NCBI GenBank assembly: GCA_002633025.1
Contig: NMRB01000048.1
Location: 290,308-354,307 of the forward strand
Direction: 5' to 3'
Length of the DNA stretch: 64,000 nt
DNA from: Notospermus geniculatus
Lineage: Eukaryota > Nemertea > Pilidiophora > Heteronemertea > Lineidae
A program made the position numbers and the translations under genes. The notes under the pieces are model-generated. The model worked only from the letters and a program-made list of their open reading frames with translations, searched no databases and was not told where the DNA came from. Positions 1 to 12,898 of the stretch are shown here, piece by piece; position 1 is the stretch's first letter; the number at the start of each line of letters is the position of its first letter.

Positions 1-48
<48 letters not shown>
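1..48. repeat. poly-G run at window edge
   Basis: The first 48 bases are uninterrupted G. This may be a G microsatellite or a sequencing/assembly edge artefact. A second G run next to an N lies at 50459-50478, which favours artefact or unresolved homopolymer. Confidence 0.9.
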
Positions 49-49
<1 letters not shown>

Positions 50-1350
50 ATCAAATCAGGGGTCCGCTTGGTAAGGCAGGTGAAGGCTCTGCTGTGGAGT
101 GTACCAGAGGTGTTTGTTGGGGCCCAGTACCTCCCTGCCGAGGATGGTTCAACTGGGGTGTAGGGAGTCTGTGCTCTACCACAATTCCTCTGCCGCTACC
201 CCAAAAGTAGTCCTACATATAAATACGCCCCAAATTGCATGATTTCGTACATTTTTACATTAATTCAATGCTATCCAAATATGTACTCTACCGTTTCTTA
301 CAAACTGAAACATATATGCTAAATGTAAATTCAGGGTTCCTCCCCCAGACAGCTGTAAAAATTTCATGGACCTTTTGAGGACTTTCATGGTATCAAATAT
401 GTAAAATTTAATGACTTACACAGAAGCCGGGCCATGTGCACCGGCATCCGCGTCCGACTTTTTCTCTTTCGTGACAGAAAGAAATTAGCGAGACAATGTA
501 AAAAACACCGGAAATTTAATTTTCAAGACTGAACATTTCATTTTTTAAGGACTTTTGTGGACTTTATAGGATTTTCTCAATATTTATGGACTTTCAAGGC
601 CTTAAATTTAAGCATTTTATATTCTTGGACTTTCATGGTTTTAAAGGACTTGGAGGAACCCTGAAATTACCTCTGTCTATTGAGACATAAAGCTGCACAC
701 AACGGTAGGGATGGAATTGGTGCCCATCTGTATCTGGGGAAGAAATAAAAAAAGCAGTCGGCCAACTTTCGCTTTCATTCATCATCATCATCATGTTCAT
801 CATGTCATGATGTTATCTTTTTACTGCTTAATAATATTGACGTGTTTTGTTTCTGAAGCTTCACGTCCATCATTCCCTCTTCCCCGTTAAGATAACAAGG
901 ACAATAAACACATAGTGTAAGACATGCTAGGCCTACTCCTAGCCAAGGCCTAGGCCTACAATAGGCCTAGGCCCCTACATTAGGCTACATGCATTTACAA
1001 CATAGGTCTACCTCACAGCTCAGTCAGCACAGCTCAGTCTCAGACTCAGCATGCTCACAAAGGGGACTTTTTCTTTTTTTTACATGGTGGCAAAGTAAGT
1101 GGAGGACGGAGCCAGACCACGGATTTAAGTTCCCAAACCAGGGATTTAAGGCCCCAAAGAAGAACGCATGAAATTATCATGATTATAGGCCTAGCCTAGC
1201 TGATTAGGCTTAGGCCTATGACGTATGTTTAAAACGGCAGCACCACCACCATCGGAAAGATCGTCAGTGGGTTCAACGAATGCGTCTGCACGTTTTTTTT
1301 GGGGAAATGTTGTTTTAACCCTTCTGAACAATATTTCAGAATCTGGTGTT
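49..1350. other. 5' flank of TTC37 without recognised exon
   Basis: No coding exon is supported here. It holds the inverted-repeat element at 332-663, a short CAT/TCA microsatellite near 780-810, and AGGCCTA-rich sequence at 930-985 and 1185-1220. TGACGTA at about 1219 resembles a CRE half-site about 130 bp before the TTC37 ATG; I give it low weight as a promoter element. The longer reading frame open from 1225 is in frame with TTC37 exon 1 but extends well past the conserved N-terminus. Confidence 0.5.
332..663. mobile_element. non-autonomous DNA element, CAGGGTTCCTCC ends
   Basis: The element begins CAGGGTTCCTCC and ends with its reverse complement GGAGGAACCCTG. It is flanked on both sides by the 5-bp duplication AAATT (327-331 and 664-668). 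The interior is rich in imperfect GGACTTTCATGG-like motifs and has no coding capacity. Ends, size and duplication fit a MITE. Elements at 39360-39661 and 54719-54960 also start with CAG and have 5-bp duplications. Confidence 0.75.
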
Positions 1351-4300
1351 ATGGACAAAGAAGTAAAAGCTGCATTGAAACGTGCCAGGGAGGCTATAAG
1401 AAATAAAGAGTTCAAGGAGGCATTGCACCAGTGCAAGGTAATCACCAGGGATGTTTAATCTGTACGGTAGGCCTATAATGAGATGTCGTCTTGGAACAGG
1501 TTGATGGTGGTACACAGTAGGCCTACTTGACTGGAATATCATTAAGACCAATTCCTGAACTTCAGGGAAATTTCAGCATAATCATATGTAAAAAAATCAG
1601 ACCCAGCAGTCATTGCCAAAGGAAGTTCTTGTCCTGTGCTTCAGCCATGCTTTATTCTATTCTACATTCTTTTTTCAGACTGTCCTGAAACAAGACAAGA
1701 ACAACTACAATGCATTGGTTTTTATCGGTGTGGCTGCTGAGGGCATGGATGAGTTTGACCAGGCCCTGAAGGCATACACAAAAGCCACTGAAATAAGCCC
1801 TGATCAGCTTCTTGCTTGGCAGGGTCTGTCTGGATTTTACGACAAACATGACAAGCCAGAATATAAGGAGCACATGGTTGTTGTTTGTGAGAAGCTGATC
1901 GAGCTACAGCCAGGGTAAATGTGCCTATTTTGGTAGCTTTTGCTCTTCTGCATTTTCCCCTTTGACATACAGTAAAAATACTGGAGAAGGATTTGTAAGG
2001 CACACAGTTTAGGAGCATCCTGTAGTTGTGGTATCGATGTTCACATGATGGCCTCTGACCTCATCTTGCCCTTTCGTCATTTAGAATGTGTGCGATTTAA
2101 AATGGTCTCCTCAATTTCACTTTCAGTGATGAAAAGAAGTGTTTTGACAACAAATACAAGATAGGACAGGCATATGAAACTATGGGAAGATTTGAAGAGG
2201 TAATATCTTTAACAAGCTTTGTTCCTTTTCCTCACAAGTCCTTCATCTTCATGTTGTATAATTGAAGCAAGGTTCTATCAATACTGGAGGATGCGTTTGT
2301 ATGCCATTCCAAATTCAGCGTGTAGATAGTGATACTCTATATTTTATCGAAGCTGACAGCACCAGTACAGAGCTGTACATGTACAAATGTACCGTACTTG
2401 GGCCCTGGGTGTCAAGGATAACTTCACTAAGTAGTTGCCTCCCTCATTACAGGCTGTGTCCATATTCAAAGATTTAGTTGGATCCCAAAGTGCAACTGAT
2501 GATGTGAAAACACCTATTTGGAAGAAGCTGATAAGGTTGTTAGGAAAGCAGAAAGCACTGTCATCTGAGGATAAGGCCGTCCTGATGCAAGCTTATGAAG
2601 TTGTGCTCTTGAATGGGAAGCCTGAGGATGACTTGGCACAGACCTGGAATGATTATGTCAGACTCCTTGTCAAGGTAAGCAGTCACTTTTATACCTTTAA
2701 TCCAGACTTTAATCTCTGCCAAAATTATACTTTTATACCTTGCTGCATTCAAATTGGGTGGCTGTGACTTCGTACATCTTGTACACACTGCACAGCAGCG
2801 TATTATTTGAGAGTAGCTGTAATGCTCTTAGTCAGTGCTTTATTTTATATAAAAAATATTACCGGTACAGTTAATTCATTTGAAGTTTACACATAATGAC
2901 TGATTTCATGTGGGGCTCTTTTCACTGAAATGGTTCCATAACATGTTTTGTTTTGCAGGGTAATGTTGGTGCTCCGAGGCTCATCAATGCTTGTAACAAG
3001 ATGATGAACATATATCCTGATGAAGCTTATCCCATAGAGATATTACTTCTGATCAAACTTGATGGTTACACTAATACAGGTAAAAGTTCGCACGAAAATA
3101 TCCCAAATCCTATTCAACTGGTTAAACAAAAGCACAGTGGTATAAATATGTGTTTTGTCTCAGGTCATTGCAGCTCTGGGGACCATGGCACTTGGCAGGG
3201 TGGATCTGGGATGGATCTGGGGATGTTGAATGTGGAAAACATGCTATAAAAGTTTAATATTATCATTCACACTTTCCAGGTTTGAGCCCAGGAGAAGAGG
3301 AGTTCACAAGCCTTAGCAAATCACTTGAAGATATAAAACATGATTCACCAGTTCTGAAGATAATCAATGGCTATCTCAACACCCGTAGAAAAGATTATGT
3401 TAAGGCCGAGGCAATGCTTCAAAGTGGACTTGACGACTATCCACAGACATTAACGGGTTGGTTACTCCTGATTGAGTCACAGCTTGCCCTCCATGATTCT
3501 ACTAAGGTTGAAACAAGTGTTGAGAAAGCACAAGAGGTTTCTGCTAAGAAGGATTGCTTTTGTACTGCTGAGAAGAACAAGGTGCTGCAGAAAATTAGGA
3601 TAAATCATGCAAAGGCCCTCCTGGATGTTGGAGATATGAAGTCGGTTACCAATTCGATCAACCATTGTCAAAAGGTACCAGTATAGTGTCTTAAAGACTA
3701 CTAGTAGTATCTCAAATTTCGTGGAGGCAGTTTCATGTCTTTAGGATCCAAGAGCTACCAGTTGGGGCTGGAAATCTCCTGGGACTGAAAATGATAGTTC
3801 GTGTATCTTCTTTTTCAGTTGCTTAATGAAAAGTTCCAAGATGAGGATGTGTTTGTGACCCTCAGTTACGGGCACCTTCTGAATGGTGATGTTGCTCATG
3901 CTGAAGAAATTGTTGCTGAACTTGGTGACTCGCATTCGGCTCAAGTTTTAGCCCTGAGGGGTTGGTTAATGTGTCATAAAAAACTGTATGAGGAAGCAAT
4001 GAAAGTGTAAGTAGTTGGGATTCATGCCTGAAACCATAAAACTCAAGTCTGCCTACTATGATTCAATGCGAATATTTTAAAACGACTTTTCTATGGACTC
4101 TTTTACCTTGTGTATTTGCAGTACTCAAGATGCTTTAGTTCTTGACCCTAACAATGGTTACTACCATTATCAACTTGGTAGAATATACTGGGAACAGATG
4201 AAGGCTGGAGAAGAGACCAACAAGCAGGAGTGCATCATTCACTTGCTTAAGGTACAATCTTATTCATCGCCGCTGTGCATGTACCGTACATGTAAATGAT

Positions 4301-7300
4301 GGTGGAAGCTGGAATGCCTAGAGAGATACACTGGGCTGTCAAAGCCAATTCCCTTTTCTATCTCATGAGGAGGGGGACTGACTGGGGATCGAACCTGGAG
4401 CCGCAGAGGTGACAGGCACTGCTGTTTCCACTGCGCCACTTCAGACAGCCCTTTAGAGATAATGGAGTACGGGAATGAAGTATCTTGTTTTGTACATGGT
4501 TTCGTCATTGTCAGTCTTTTCTTTTTCCAGGCAGCGAAACTGGATCTGCATCACAGTGAAACATTCCTGTATCTCGGCCATTATTACAATGCAATTGCAA
4601 ACGACAAACAGCGTGCTTGTAAGTTTTATCGCAAGTCTTACAACTTGAAGACAACGAGCGAGGAGGCTGGCATTGCCCTTGTGGACTGTCTGAGTGCTAT
4701 CGGAGAGGAAGACACTGCCCTGGAGATTTTGACTTTCGTGACTAGTCAGGCAAGTGCTGGCAGGTGAGTAGAACAGTTTTGCCTCTCCTCATTGTGGGAG
4801 ATTTTTCCATGTGAACTGATTGTCAGTGGGTAATACACTGTTGTTTGTTTCCTTACAAATTACACGTAGATCAATGACTCCAATGACTGGCCATAGTTTT
4901 CTGTCATTCAGTTGCCCATAGGGAGCCAACTCACTGGAGTACTCTTATGTGGAGCAGCACCTTTCTTGTCTGAAGTTATATGGAGTTATTGTGAGTTGTA
5001 GCATAGCATGTAGCATCAACGTTCCAAACTGGCCCTATTAAGGGTCTTCGGCATTTGAACATGGTGTAAGTGGATGCTACACTAAACTCAAACTGGATGG
5101 CATAAGTTTCAAATTTTCATCATACCTGTTGTTGTCTTTTCCAGTGCAAAGTGGGCCTGGCTACGTCTCGGTCTCCATCATCTCAAGTTCAATGATCCCA
5201 GTGCAGCTGTCACATGTCTCCTGTCTGCATTGAGATCTGATCCTAATGACAAGTAAGTAATGTAGCAAACACTGTTACCCTGTCTGTTCAGTATCAATGT
5301 CATTAACTCTTCAGCAGTCTCAGAGGTGTGCTCCATTTGGCCTACTCTCATTTCACCCACCCCCGTGTAGTCTAACCCTGTGATGCCATCTCTGATATCT
5401 AGGCGCCTGTTACATCTGGTGAGATGGGGCAATTGAAGTGAGGAGACTTGCCCAGATCTCCAGCTACATGTATCTTGGACCTCTTGAGGCCTAGTCAGGA
5501 ACACTGAACCTACTTTATCACAGTTCCTTAATTACATGTATGTATGAGTCCAATTTACAACCTTCGTTCAAAAATGGACATTTTTCCTTCCAGCCACTGT
5601 TGGGAGTGTCTCGGAGAAGCATACCTAAACCGTGGTAGCTACACCGCTGCCCTGAGGACATTCACAAAGGCTGCTGAACTCTGTCCAGATTCTGTCTACA
5701 GCTTCTACCAGATAGCGGCTATTAAGCAGACGCTCGGCCTGCACACTGAGGCTGTCATTGAGTATAAAAATATACTCGTCAAATCGCCTAATTACGTACC
5801 TGCGTTGAAAGTTGAGTATCTCATTCCTTGGTTCATCTGCAGAATGAGCAATCGTTATGTATTGCTGCTGAATAAAATAACTTGTTTTGTTTGGTAAGAA
5901 AAGCATGGAGCAGCTGATTTGGGTCAAATTTCTGATCCTTACTGGTAGATTTGAAGGTAATACTGCCATCATATCTTAAAGTATTTACTCGTTGTGTGAG
6001 ATTATAGGGTTTGTCATGTTCCTGTTCATGTTTTTAGGATTGGGCGAGACACAGGTCCATTTTGCAAGGACAGCACTGCAGGAATATTTTGATAAAAAAG
6101 CTGTTGATCTTTGTGAAGAGGCAATATGGAATCTTACAAAGGCTGCCAGCTATCGTCCCGACCTTGCGTGTCTCTGGAAGCTCTTGGGTGATGCGTGTAC
6201 GATTGTGGCGCCAGTATCTTCAGAAACTGGACAGTAAGTTTCCACAGGTTGGAAAGCTCTCGCAAAAATGGCTGCCTACGTGATGGGGTTTCTGCATGAT
6301 TTCAGGATTGGGGGGGGGATTATTGGACTGTTTCTGAAAGTGGTGGTAAGAACCGTGGATTCGTCTAGTGCATCAGGGATACTAAGTCTTTATTAAAGAC
6401 TCCTTTGTTGTGATACAGTAGTCCGTATTGGTACATTGTCTCTTACAGAATGAAGATCCCAAAGAAATTGACAAGTCCAGATTCATCACTTGATGACTCG
6501 CTGATCACAGGAAAGAACCAAGTGTTAGCAATTGGTGCCATGGCGTACGGACATGCCTTGAAAGTTATGCCAGAAAGCTCGTTGCTTTGGCATGATCTCG
6601 CAGTAAACTTCTACCGACAGTCACAGAATGCAGGTTCTGAGCAAGAGATCCAGGAATACTGTCAGAAGTCGTCACAGGCCTTGAAGAAAGCCATTAGTAT
6701 GGACCAGAATAATTATCTGTTCTGGCTTGCGTTGGGTGTGGTGTCACTCTCAGAATGTAAGTCCTAAAATCTTTTATCTCGGTGGTATTTCAGGGGATCA
6801 CGAGGGGATGAAGAGTAAGTCAACGTTGTTTTAAAAACTTTATGGTGTCCTTGACCTCTTCAGATCACTCAAAGAGGTTGAACTAAGATCCTAGTTGTAA
6901 AAGTGTCCCATGCAAATCTCGGTCTATCGTTAACAATAAATTCTTCTGGTCCGTATTCTAGAAGCGTCCTTAACTCTAAGGTCCACTTTAAGCTTTTGTT
7001 TTCTGCCCTGCAAACAATAGCTACATGTAAAGGTAAACCTTAGAGTTAAGGAAGCTTCTAGAATACGGCCCTCTGTCCTTTCAGCTATCAGTGATGTACC
7101 CTTGGCTCAGCATTGCTTTATCAAATCCATTCAAGCAGAGAGCAATGTGAGTACCTTACATTACAATCATCAGCGTGGTCCACTCCATGCTAAAGGGCTT
7201 CAGATAGGAATACTTGGGTGCCAAATACATGTATAACCAGATGCACTGATGCTGCATCTGTGATCATAATCAATCAACTACATTTTCATTTCAGAATGTG

Positions 7301-10300
7301 GTAGCATGGACGAATCTTGGAGTTTTATACCTCAAACATGACAAAATTCAGGTATGTTTCTGACGATAGTCTGAAATCTCTCATGTCGGATGATACTTCT
7401 CTTGCATAGGAATCGGAAACTCTCTTTTCCTATGCGTCGAAGAGACCTACATGAACATTTCATTGATGGTTCCAAAACGATTTAAGAAAGTTTTGACATT
7501 TTGACAATTTCGGTACTGATCCATGAGAGACATCCTGATAATGTCTACAGATCTACCGGGTAATGAGAAGGTCATACTTCTTTTGCTGTCCAAAAATTCT
7601 TGTCTTTATCATATACCGGTACATGTTAAACGTTGTCTCTGCAGCTTGCCCATGAAGCTCTGAAGGTTGCCCAGTCAGTGGATCCCACCTACGTCCAGTG
7701 CTGGATTGGTCAGGCGCTCATTGCAGAGACAGTTGGTGATGATGATGCGATGGATCTCTTCCGCCACACGAGCAGCCTTACTATGCATGTAGGTTGACTA
7801 ACAACTTGCAGTATCCTTTATCAAAATATCAGAGTGAGAACTGGGTGCCAAATAGGCATCATTGGTTCTATAGGCAATATGAGGTTGGTGTGCACCAGAT
7901 TGAGACTCTGTAACCATGCGATTTCGTCTTACTCGTTACCTCCACCTGTCATCTTCACCGTCACCTCCATTCCAGACGGAGAGTGCCATTGGCTACGGCA
8001 GCTGGGTGTGTGCAGCTCTCCAAGGCACATTCCAAATGGAGAAAGACCTCTACACTTACTGTATTGAAAAGATGGCTGCCGTGCCAACTGCCTGTGACGT
8101 CATGGCCAGATACTGTGGTAAGATTTGATTGTAGTATTTGACAAAACAAATGTGGTGTCCTGCCATTCAATCTATGTTGTTCACAAGTTCACTAATGATT
8201 TGTACAAGACTGTCTCTACAGTAAGTGAATGATCACAGAATTCGACAATGCTGGGTAGTCGTTTTACAAATTTTCTGATGTATTTTCAGATCGAGTTCAC
8301 ACAAACCCAACAGCCTTTACCATTTATGGCATCTTGCTGGAGAGACAGGGCCTGCTGAGATCAGCTTTGAAACCTTATGCAAGGTACGGTAAAATTGACG
8401 GGGTTCACTTTCTATGCCTGTTTATTTCTTCCCCCCCCCCCCCTCCATCATTCAGACTCAAGGTAGATCTTTGGAAATCATTTGCTGCCTTCGATTTCAA
8501 GCTGATTTCACTCTCACTTTCAGTGCAGTCAAGCTCTTGGAATCCATGGACAGTGTTTCAGATCTGAATAAGGCTAGGTCAAACTATGGACGTGTTCTCT
8601 GGTAAGGAAATATTGCATTGTCTGTTCTGTAGTTTTGACAAGTTCCTATTGTGTCGACAGTTTTGGAAAGATACATGATTGATTGAGTGTACAACTTGAA
8701 TTGTCTCACATCATTGTCAGTCCAATCTCTGGTCCCCCCCCCACAGGATTTTCATCATAAACATTTCATTCCAGTTCCCTGGGATCCACAGAGGAGGCTC
8801 TGAAACAATATCAAGCCATCTCGCCACTTGAGAACTTCCATGATGTTTGCGGGCTTGCACTCTGTTACTACAAGACTGGGAAACTGCAGGATAGTTTTAA
8901 TGGTTTGTAAAAGTCGCAGTAAAAAGTGTTGAATTCCTGGAAATAGATACCTAAGTGTGTTATGGGATGAACTCATTTATAACACCAGTCCTGTCTACTA
9001 GATTGAACGGAATTCATAAAATGCTCTTTTCTTTATCCAGCTTACACCCAGGCTGCTGAACTAGCAACTTCCGAGCAAGACAAATCACATGTTTATGCTG
9101 CCCTTGGTATGGTGTCCTACAAATTCAAGGATGTTGCCGGTGCAAAAACTGCATTGTTCAATTGGTAGGTAGCAGGGCACCTCAGATGTGTTAAATGGTT
9201 GGAATTTGAGTCGATGCAGTCATATTTGAGCCAAGAACCAGTTATGCAATGAAAACTTTTGAAGAACTGCCCATTTTAGAGTTCATTCAAGTGATCATTT
9301 TTCGAAGGTGTTAAATGAAACAAATTGTTTTTGAGATTTCTCTCTGTAGATGTCTCGTTATGGTTGGGCTTCTGATACACGTAGTTTTCACATTGACTGT
9401 TGTCATTTTTACAGCTCCCAGACCAGCGAACCGTCTGTCCCAGGCCTCCTTGCTCTCTGCTGCCTTGGACTGCTTCAGTCGGATTCTACACTTGTAGCAG
9501 CAGTTCTTCAAGAACTGAATAAGATGACAGAAACATCACCAGAAATACGTGCCGATGTGATGTACCTGACGGCTACACTTTACAGTATGATGGTGAGTTT
9601 ATCTACCAAGCAGTACAGTGGAGTGCAGTATCTCATTATTAATATGAAAAGTGTGCACAAATGGTTCTGATTTTTCCTCATTTTCCTTTTCAGAGTGACC
9701 CTGCCTCTGCTAGAAATGCCATCATAAAGCAGATCCACCTCTACCCTGATCAGGCTGACCTATGGCTTTTGCTCTCACAGCATCTACTCGGTCATAGCCC
9801 CCAGGATAGTCTTGGTGTGGCCACATCTGCACGAACAGCTTATGCTAAAGACCATACACTTAAGGTGAGCACATTTCCAAATGCTTAAGATCAGGTTCTG
9901 CGAATCATTGTGTTCATGAAGCACGGTTGACACTTTCAATGCCACTACCACACATTTGATGTCATGACCCAATGGATATTTTGATGAAGTACCGGTACAT
10001 GTACCTGTATTCATGCAATCTTTTACTTCTAGGAAGTGTCTGCTGCCATCACCAGGGGGAGCCTGACTGCAGGTTTTCTTGGACGTGACAGCTCTGATAA
10101 GAATTCCCTCTACGCGGCACAGAAGGCCCTCCATCTGCATCCACATTGTGTTGATTATCGCTGTGATATGCTGGCTGCCCTGTTCGGTGAGGCTGTGGTG
10201 CAGCGATGCCTTGGAACGGATGGAAAGCCAATGATGAATATCCTAATGAACTATGCTAAAAAACTTTTACAGATAGGTAAGGTTAGAGGTTATCCCCAGA

Positions 10301-12264
10301 TTTACAAGCCTGTTATTACTCCTCAGCCCAATGGGTCTGAGGGGATCTCTCCGACTACAAATTATTCATGATTTTATTGAAAAAATCCACAGGCATGTAT
10401 CTCATTATCTGACCGTCTTGGTTTGTTTCCATTTTCTTATCCAGCGGAAGAAAACATGGCTGCCAATCCAGGTCCTGAGTCGACTGCCATTCATCTGTGG
10501 TGTGTCAAACACTACATCCTTGCATTAATGTGTTCAGGGAAAGTGCAACAAGCAAAGACAATGACACAAGCTGTAAGTTGTTGTTAACATCATTCATTCA
10601 GATTTTGTGGCCAGCGCCGCATCCGTTTAAAACCTGTGAAGTTGGGTGATTGAAAGGACAAAATTAACCACCATCAGAAGCCAAAGTGCAAGATTCAAAC
10701 TTTGTACCTTTCAACTGTTAGACCCGAGCTGCTCTATCACTGCTGTATTTATGCTGAAAAATTCACTCGATCGCTTGTTCCTTTCAGGCACTGTCTCTCT
10801 ACAAAGATCCAGATTTGCCATCACTGCTGTCAGTTTCTAATAACTTCATGATGGATGCCTCCAACATTGCTGATCAAGGACCATATTGCACAAAGGTTTG
10901 TGCATGGACTTTCTGTTCTATGGCTGACTTACATGGACATATATTTTGTGCCTTAGTTGCCTGTCCCGACCTGAGCAAATGGTGTACATTTCTCTCCTCA
11001 GCTGTCGAGGGCACATTGAACACATGTGGGGGTGAGTGGGGAGGGGGTAGTCAGTGGTTGAGCTTCCGCACAAGTGACAGTTTTCTCCTGTCAGTTGGCA
11101 GTTTACCATTGTTGGTATCCCTATGACTTACGTTGAGACCTACGACACGACTGCCCCCAGTTTTCTATGGTTGAGTTTCCCATAGAGAGCCAACTTGCAT
11201 GAGAACACATGTGGATCCTGGGTAGTGATAATGATGAGAACTCATGGTTCATGTACATGGCGTGTTTATCTTTGTTCCCTTCAGCTCTCTGCCGAGTATT
11301 ACATCTCCAATGGTCACCTTGACAAAGTGGAACTTCTCCTCAAGCAAGCCATCCAGTCAAGTCCTCACAAGAAAAGTAAACTGGCCGCACTCCTGCAATT
11401 TCAACATCTTGCATATCGACAGATACTGGTGAGTCAGACCTCTGAAACCATCTGAAAATGACATCATTGCAGCATGCATGTACATTTACCTAATAGAAAA
11501 TACATGTATCACTAAACCTCGAAATCTCAATTTTGCATTTTAGTGAACATTAAGGATTGTGCTCTAAACCCTTGATGCATGCTGGGATTTCATTCTGATT
11601 CCATCATGCTCTTCTGCTTTCATTTAGGGTAGAGGTAATCCAAAATGGTCATCAATCTTCATGGACGCCACGGCAGAGGTGCTGAGGATCGATCCAAAAT
11701 GCTCTGTCGCACACCTGATGCGTGGACTTGTCAGGTTCAAGCAGACGGGGATGAGGTAATTGTTGAGGGTCCAATCACGAAAATACTAGTGAAATCAACC
11801 CTTCTGCAGGCATAAAATGACATTTGATTTGTTGATTTTGTAAATACAAATAGACTCTATCACTGCAAAAGAGCGCAGCACCTGACGGGACAGCGTCATG
11901 ACGTCCCACACGTCATTTCTGAACGCATGACGCGACTCAAAAAAAATCCGGTTGTTTCAGCGATCATGACGTCGTGAAACAATCTGATTTTTTTTCGTCT
12001 CGCCTCAAAACATCATGAATGACGTGCGGGACGTCTTGGACGCTGTCCCGTCAGGTGCTGCACTCTTTTAGAGGAATATCCTGTATTGACATTCTATGAT
12101 TTTCCTTGTAAATGTACATGTAAAGAATTCTCTGATTTCTGGAAATCTGTCTTTACAGGATTGCCAAGAGACATTTCACAGATACATTAAACAGTGACCA
12201 GGGAAGTTTCGGCCAAGCAGGAAGAATTGCTGAAGAGTTCCTTGCAGAACAACTTCAAAGCTGA
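1351..12264 (+). CDS. TTC37: SKI complex subunit 3 (tetratricopeptide repeat protein 37)
   Basis: This is the TPR scaffold of the cytoplasmic Ski complex, which partners the SKIV2L helicase and WDR61 to feed mRNA to the exosome. I see 29 exons: 1351-1437, 1679-1914, 2127-2199, 2453-2674, 2959-3079, 3280-3674, 3819-4006, 4122-4251, 4531-4763, 5145-5252, 5594-5810, 6038-6233, 6449-6756, 7085-7146, 7295-7351, 7645-7788, 7976-8117, 8290-8383, 8524-8601, 8775-8902, 9041-9164, 9415-9592, 9694-9864, 10033-10276, 10445-10572, 10788-10895, 11285-11428, 11628-11755, 12159-12264. The product is about 1516 aa (human about 1564). The start [18 protein letters not shown] aligns with the human N-terminus, and [13 protein letters not shown] and LAWQGL are recognisable TPR segments. 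All junctions are GT-AG and in phase except exon 11 to 12, which is one base short. Longer introns carry small repeats only. Confidence 0.95.
4299..4452 (-). mobile_element. tRNA-derived SINE in TTC37 intron 8
   Basis: Read on the minus strand, the sequence has an A-box-like TGGCGCAGTGG followed about 40 bases later by a B-box-like GGTTCGATCCC, the internal RNA polymerase III promoter layout of a tRNA. No full cloverleaf forms and a non-tRNA body follows, so I call it a SINE rather than a tRNA gene. Confidence 0.6.
4895..4940 (+). repeat. copy of a dispersed TTTTCTATGG..GAGCCAACT repeat
   Basis: A diverged copy of a roughly 45-bp motif that recurs at 11158-11203 and 25301-25345 (core: TTTTCTATGG, then CCATAG, then GAGAGCCAACTTGCA). 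The first two copies are intronic in TTC37 and the third is in the 3' UTR of the coiled-coil gene. Nature unknown; probably a piece of an interspersed repeat. Confidence 0.5.
6948..7071. mobile_element. short hairpin MITE, GGTCCGTATTCTAGAA ends
   Basis: It lies in TTC37 intron 13. The ends GGTCCGTATTCTAGAA and TTCTAGAATACGGCCC are inverted, and each is followed inward by inverted CTTAACTCTAAGG/CCTTAGAGTTAAG. The flanks are TCT on both sides, a possible 3-bp duplication. Related elements lie at 49627-49737 and 60312-60430. Confidence 0.75.
11158..11203 (+). repeat. second copy of the TTTTCTATGG..GAGCCAACT repeat
   Basis: About 45 bp similar to 25301-25345 and, less closely, to 4895-4940. It lies in TTC37 intron 26. 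No terminal structure was found. Confidence 0.5.
11867..12069. mobile_element. hairpin MITE in TTC37 intron 28
   Basis: Long terminal inverted repeats: AAAAGAGCGCAGCACCTGAC on the left against GTCAGGTGCTGCACTCTTTT on the right, with pairing continuing inward through the GACGTCCC/GGGACGTC motifs. No coding capacity and no clear target-site duplication. Confidence 0.75.
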
Positions 12265-12898
12265 ATTTGAGAAGATCTCTCTTTTCATTGTCACCTTGGT
12301 CACAGGTCACATGATCAATCCCTCCCCCATCGAGAGACGCCAGAGCATTTTAGTATATGATGCCATGGTTGCATCACGATGTCATGGCTTGACTAGACGT
12401 CCTGTTTGTCCTATTATAGTCACCTGATGAGTCTGAAATAATGCCACGTTTCCTGCTTTACTTGTATGCGATCCGTGATATTCCTTTGGCAAGAATACAG
12501 TGTGAATTCAAAATTCCCATAAAATCGTTCTGTGTTCTGTCGTGATTCATTTATCGTTTGTATCGACAATCCTCAATTTGCTTGATTCAACCACATTCTT
12601 AGCATATCTTGCTGTGTTTTCAAACACAGGACGTACTCATTACTCATCTCACATTATTCATCGTATCCATGACGTTCTGTGATGTGCGCGTTTTGCCCAC
12701 CAGCTTTCTTCAGCAAAGCAATGAATTTTGCCCACCACCTTTGCGTCATTACAGCGACGTCAGCAATGGCAGACACTGTCGGAGTTACATCGTGGAAACG
12801 ATGAATACTATGTTATGTTCTGATGGAGAGCACTTTTTTCACAGCACTCTCAAAGCACTTCCCATTTTTGTCCAAGTCAGTTCCCAAGTTCTCTGACC

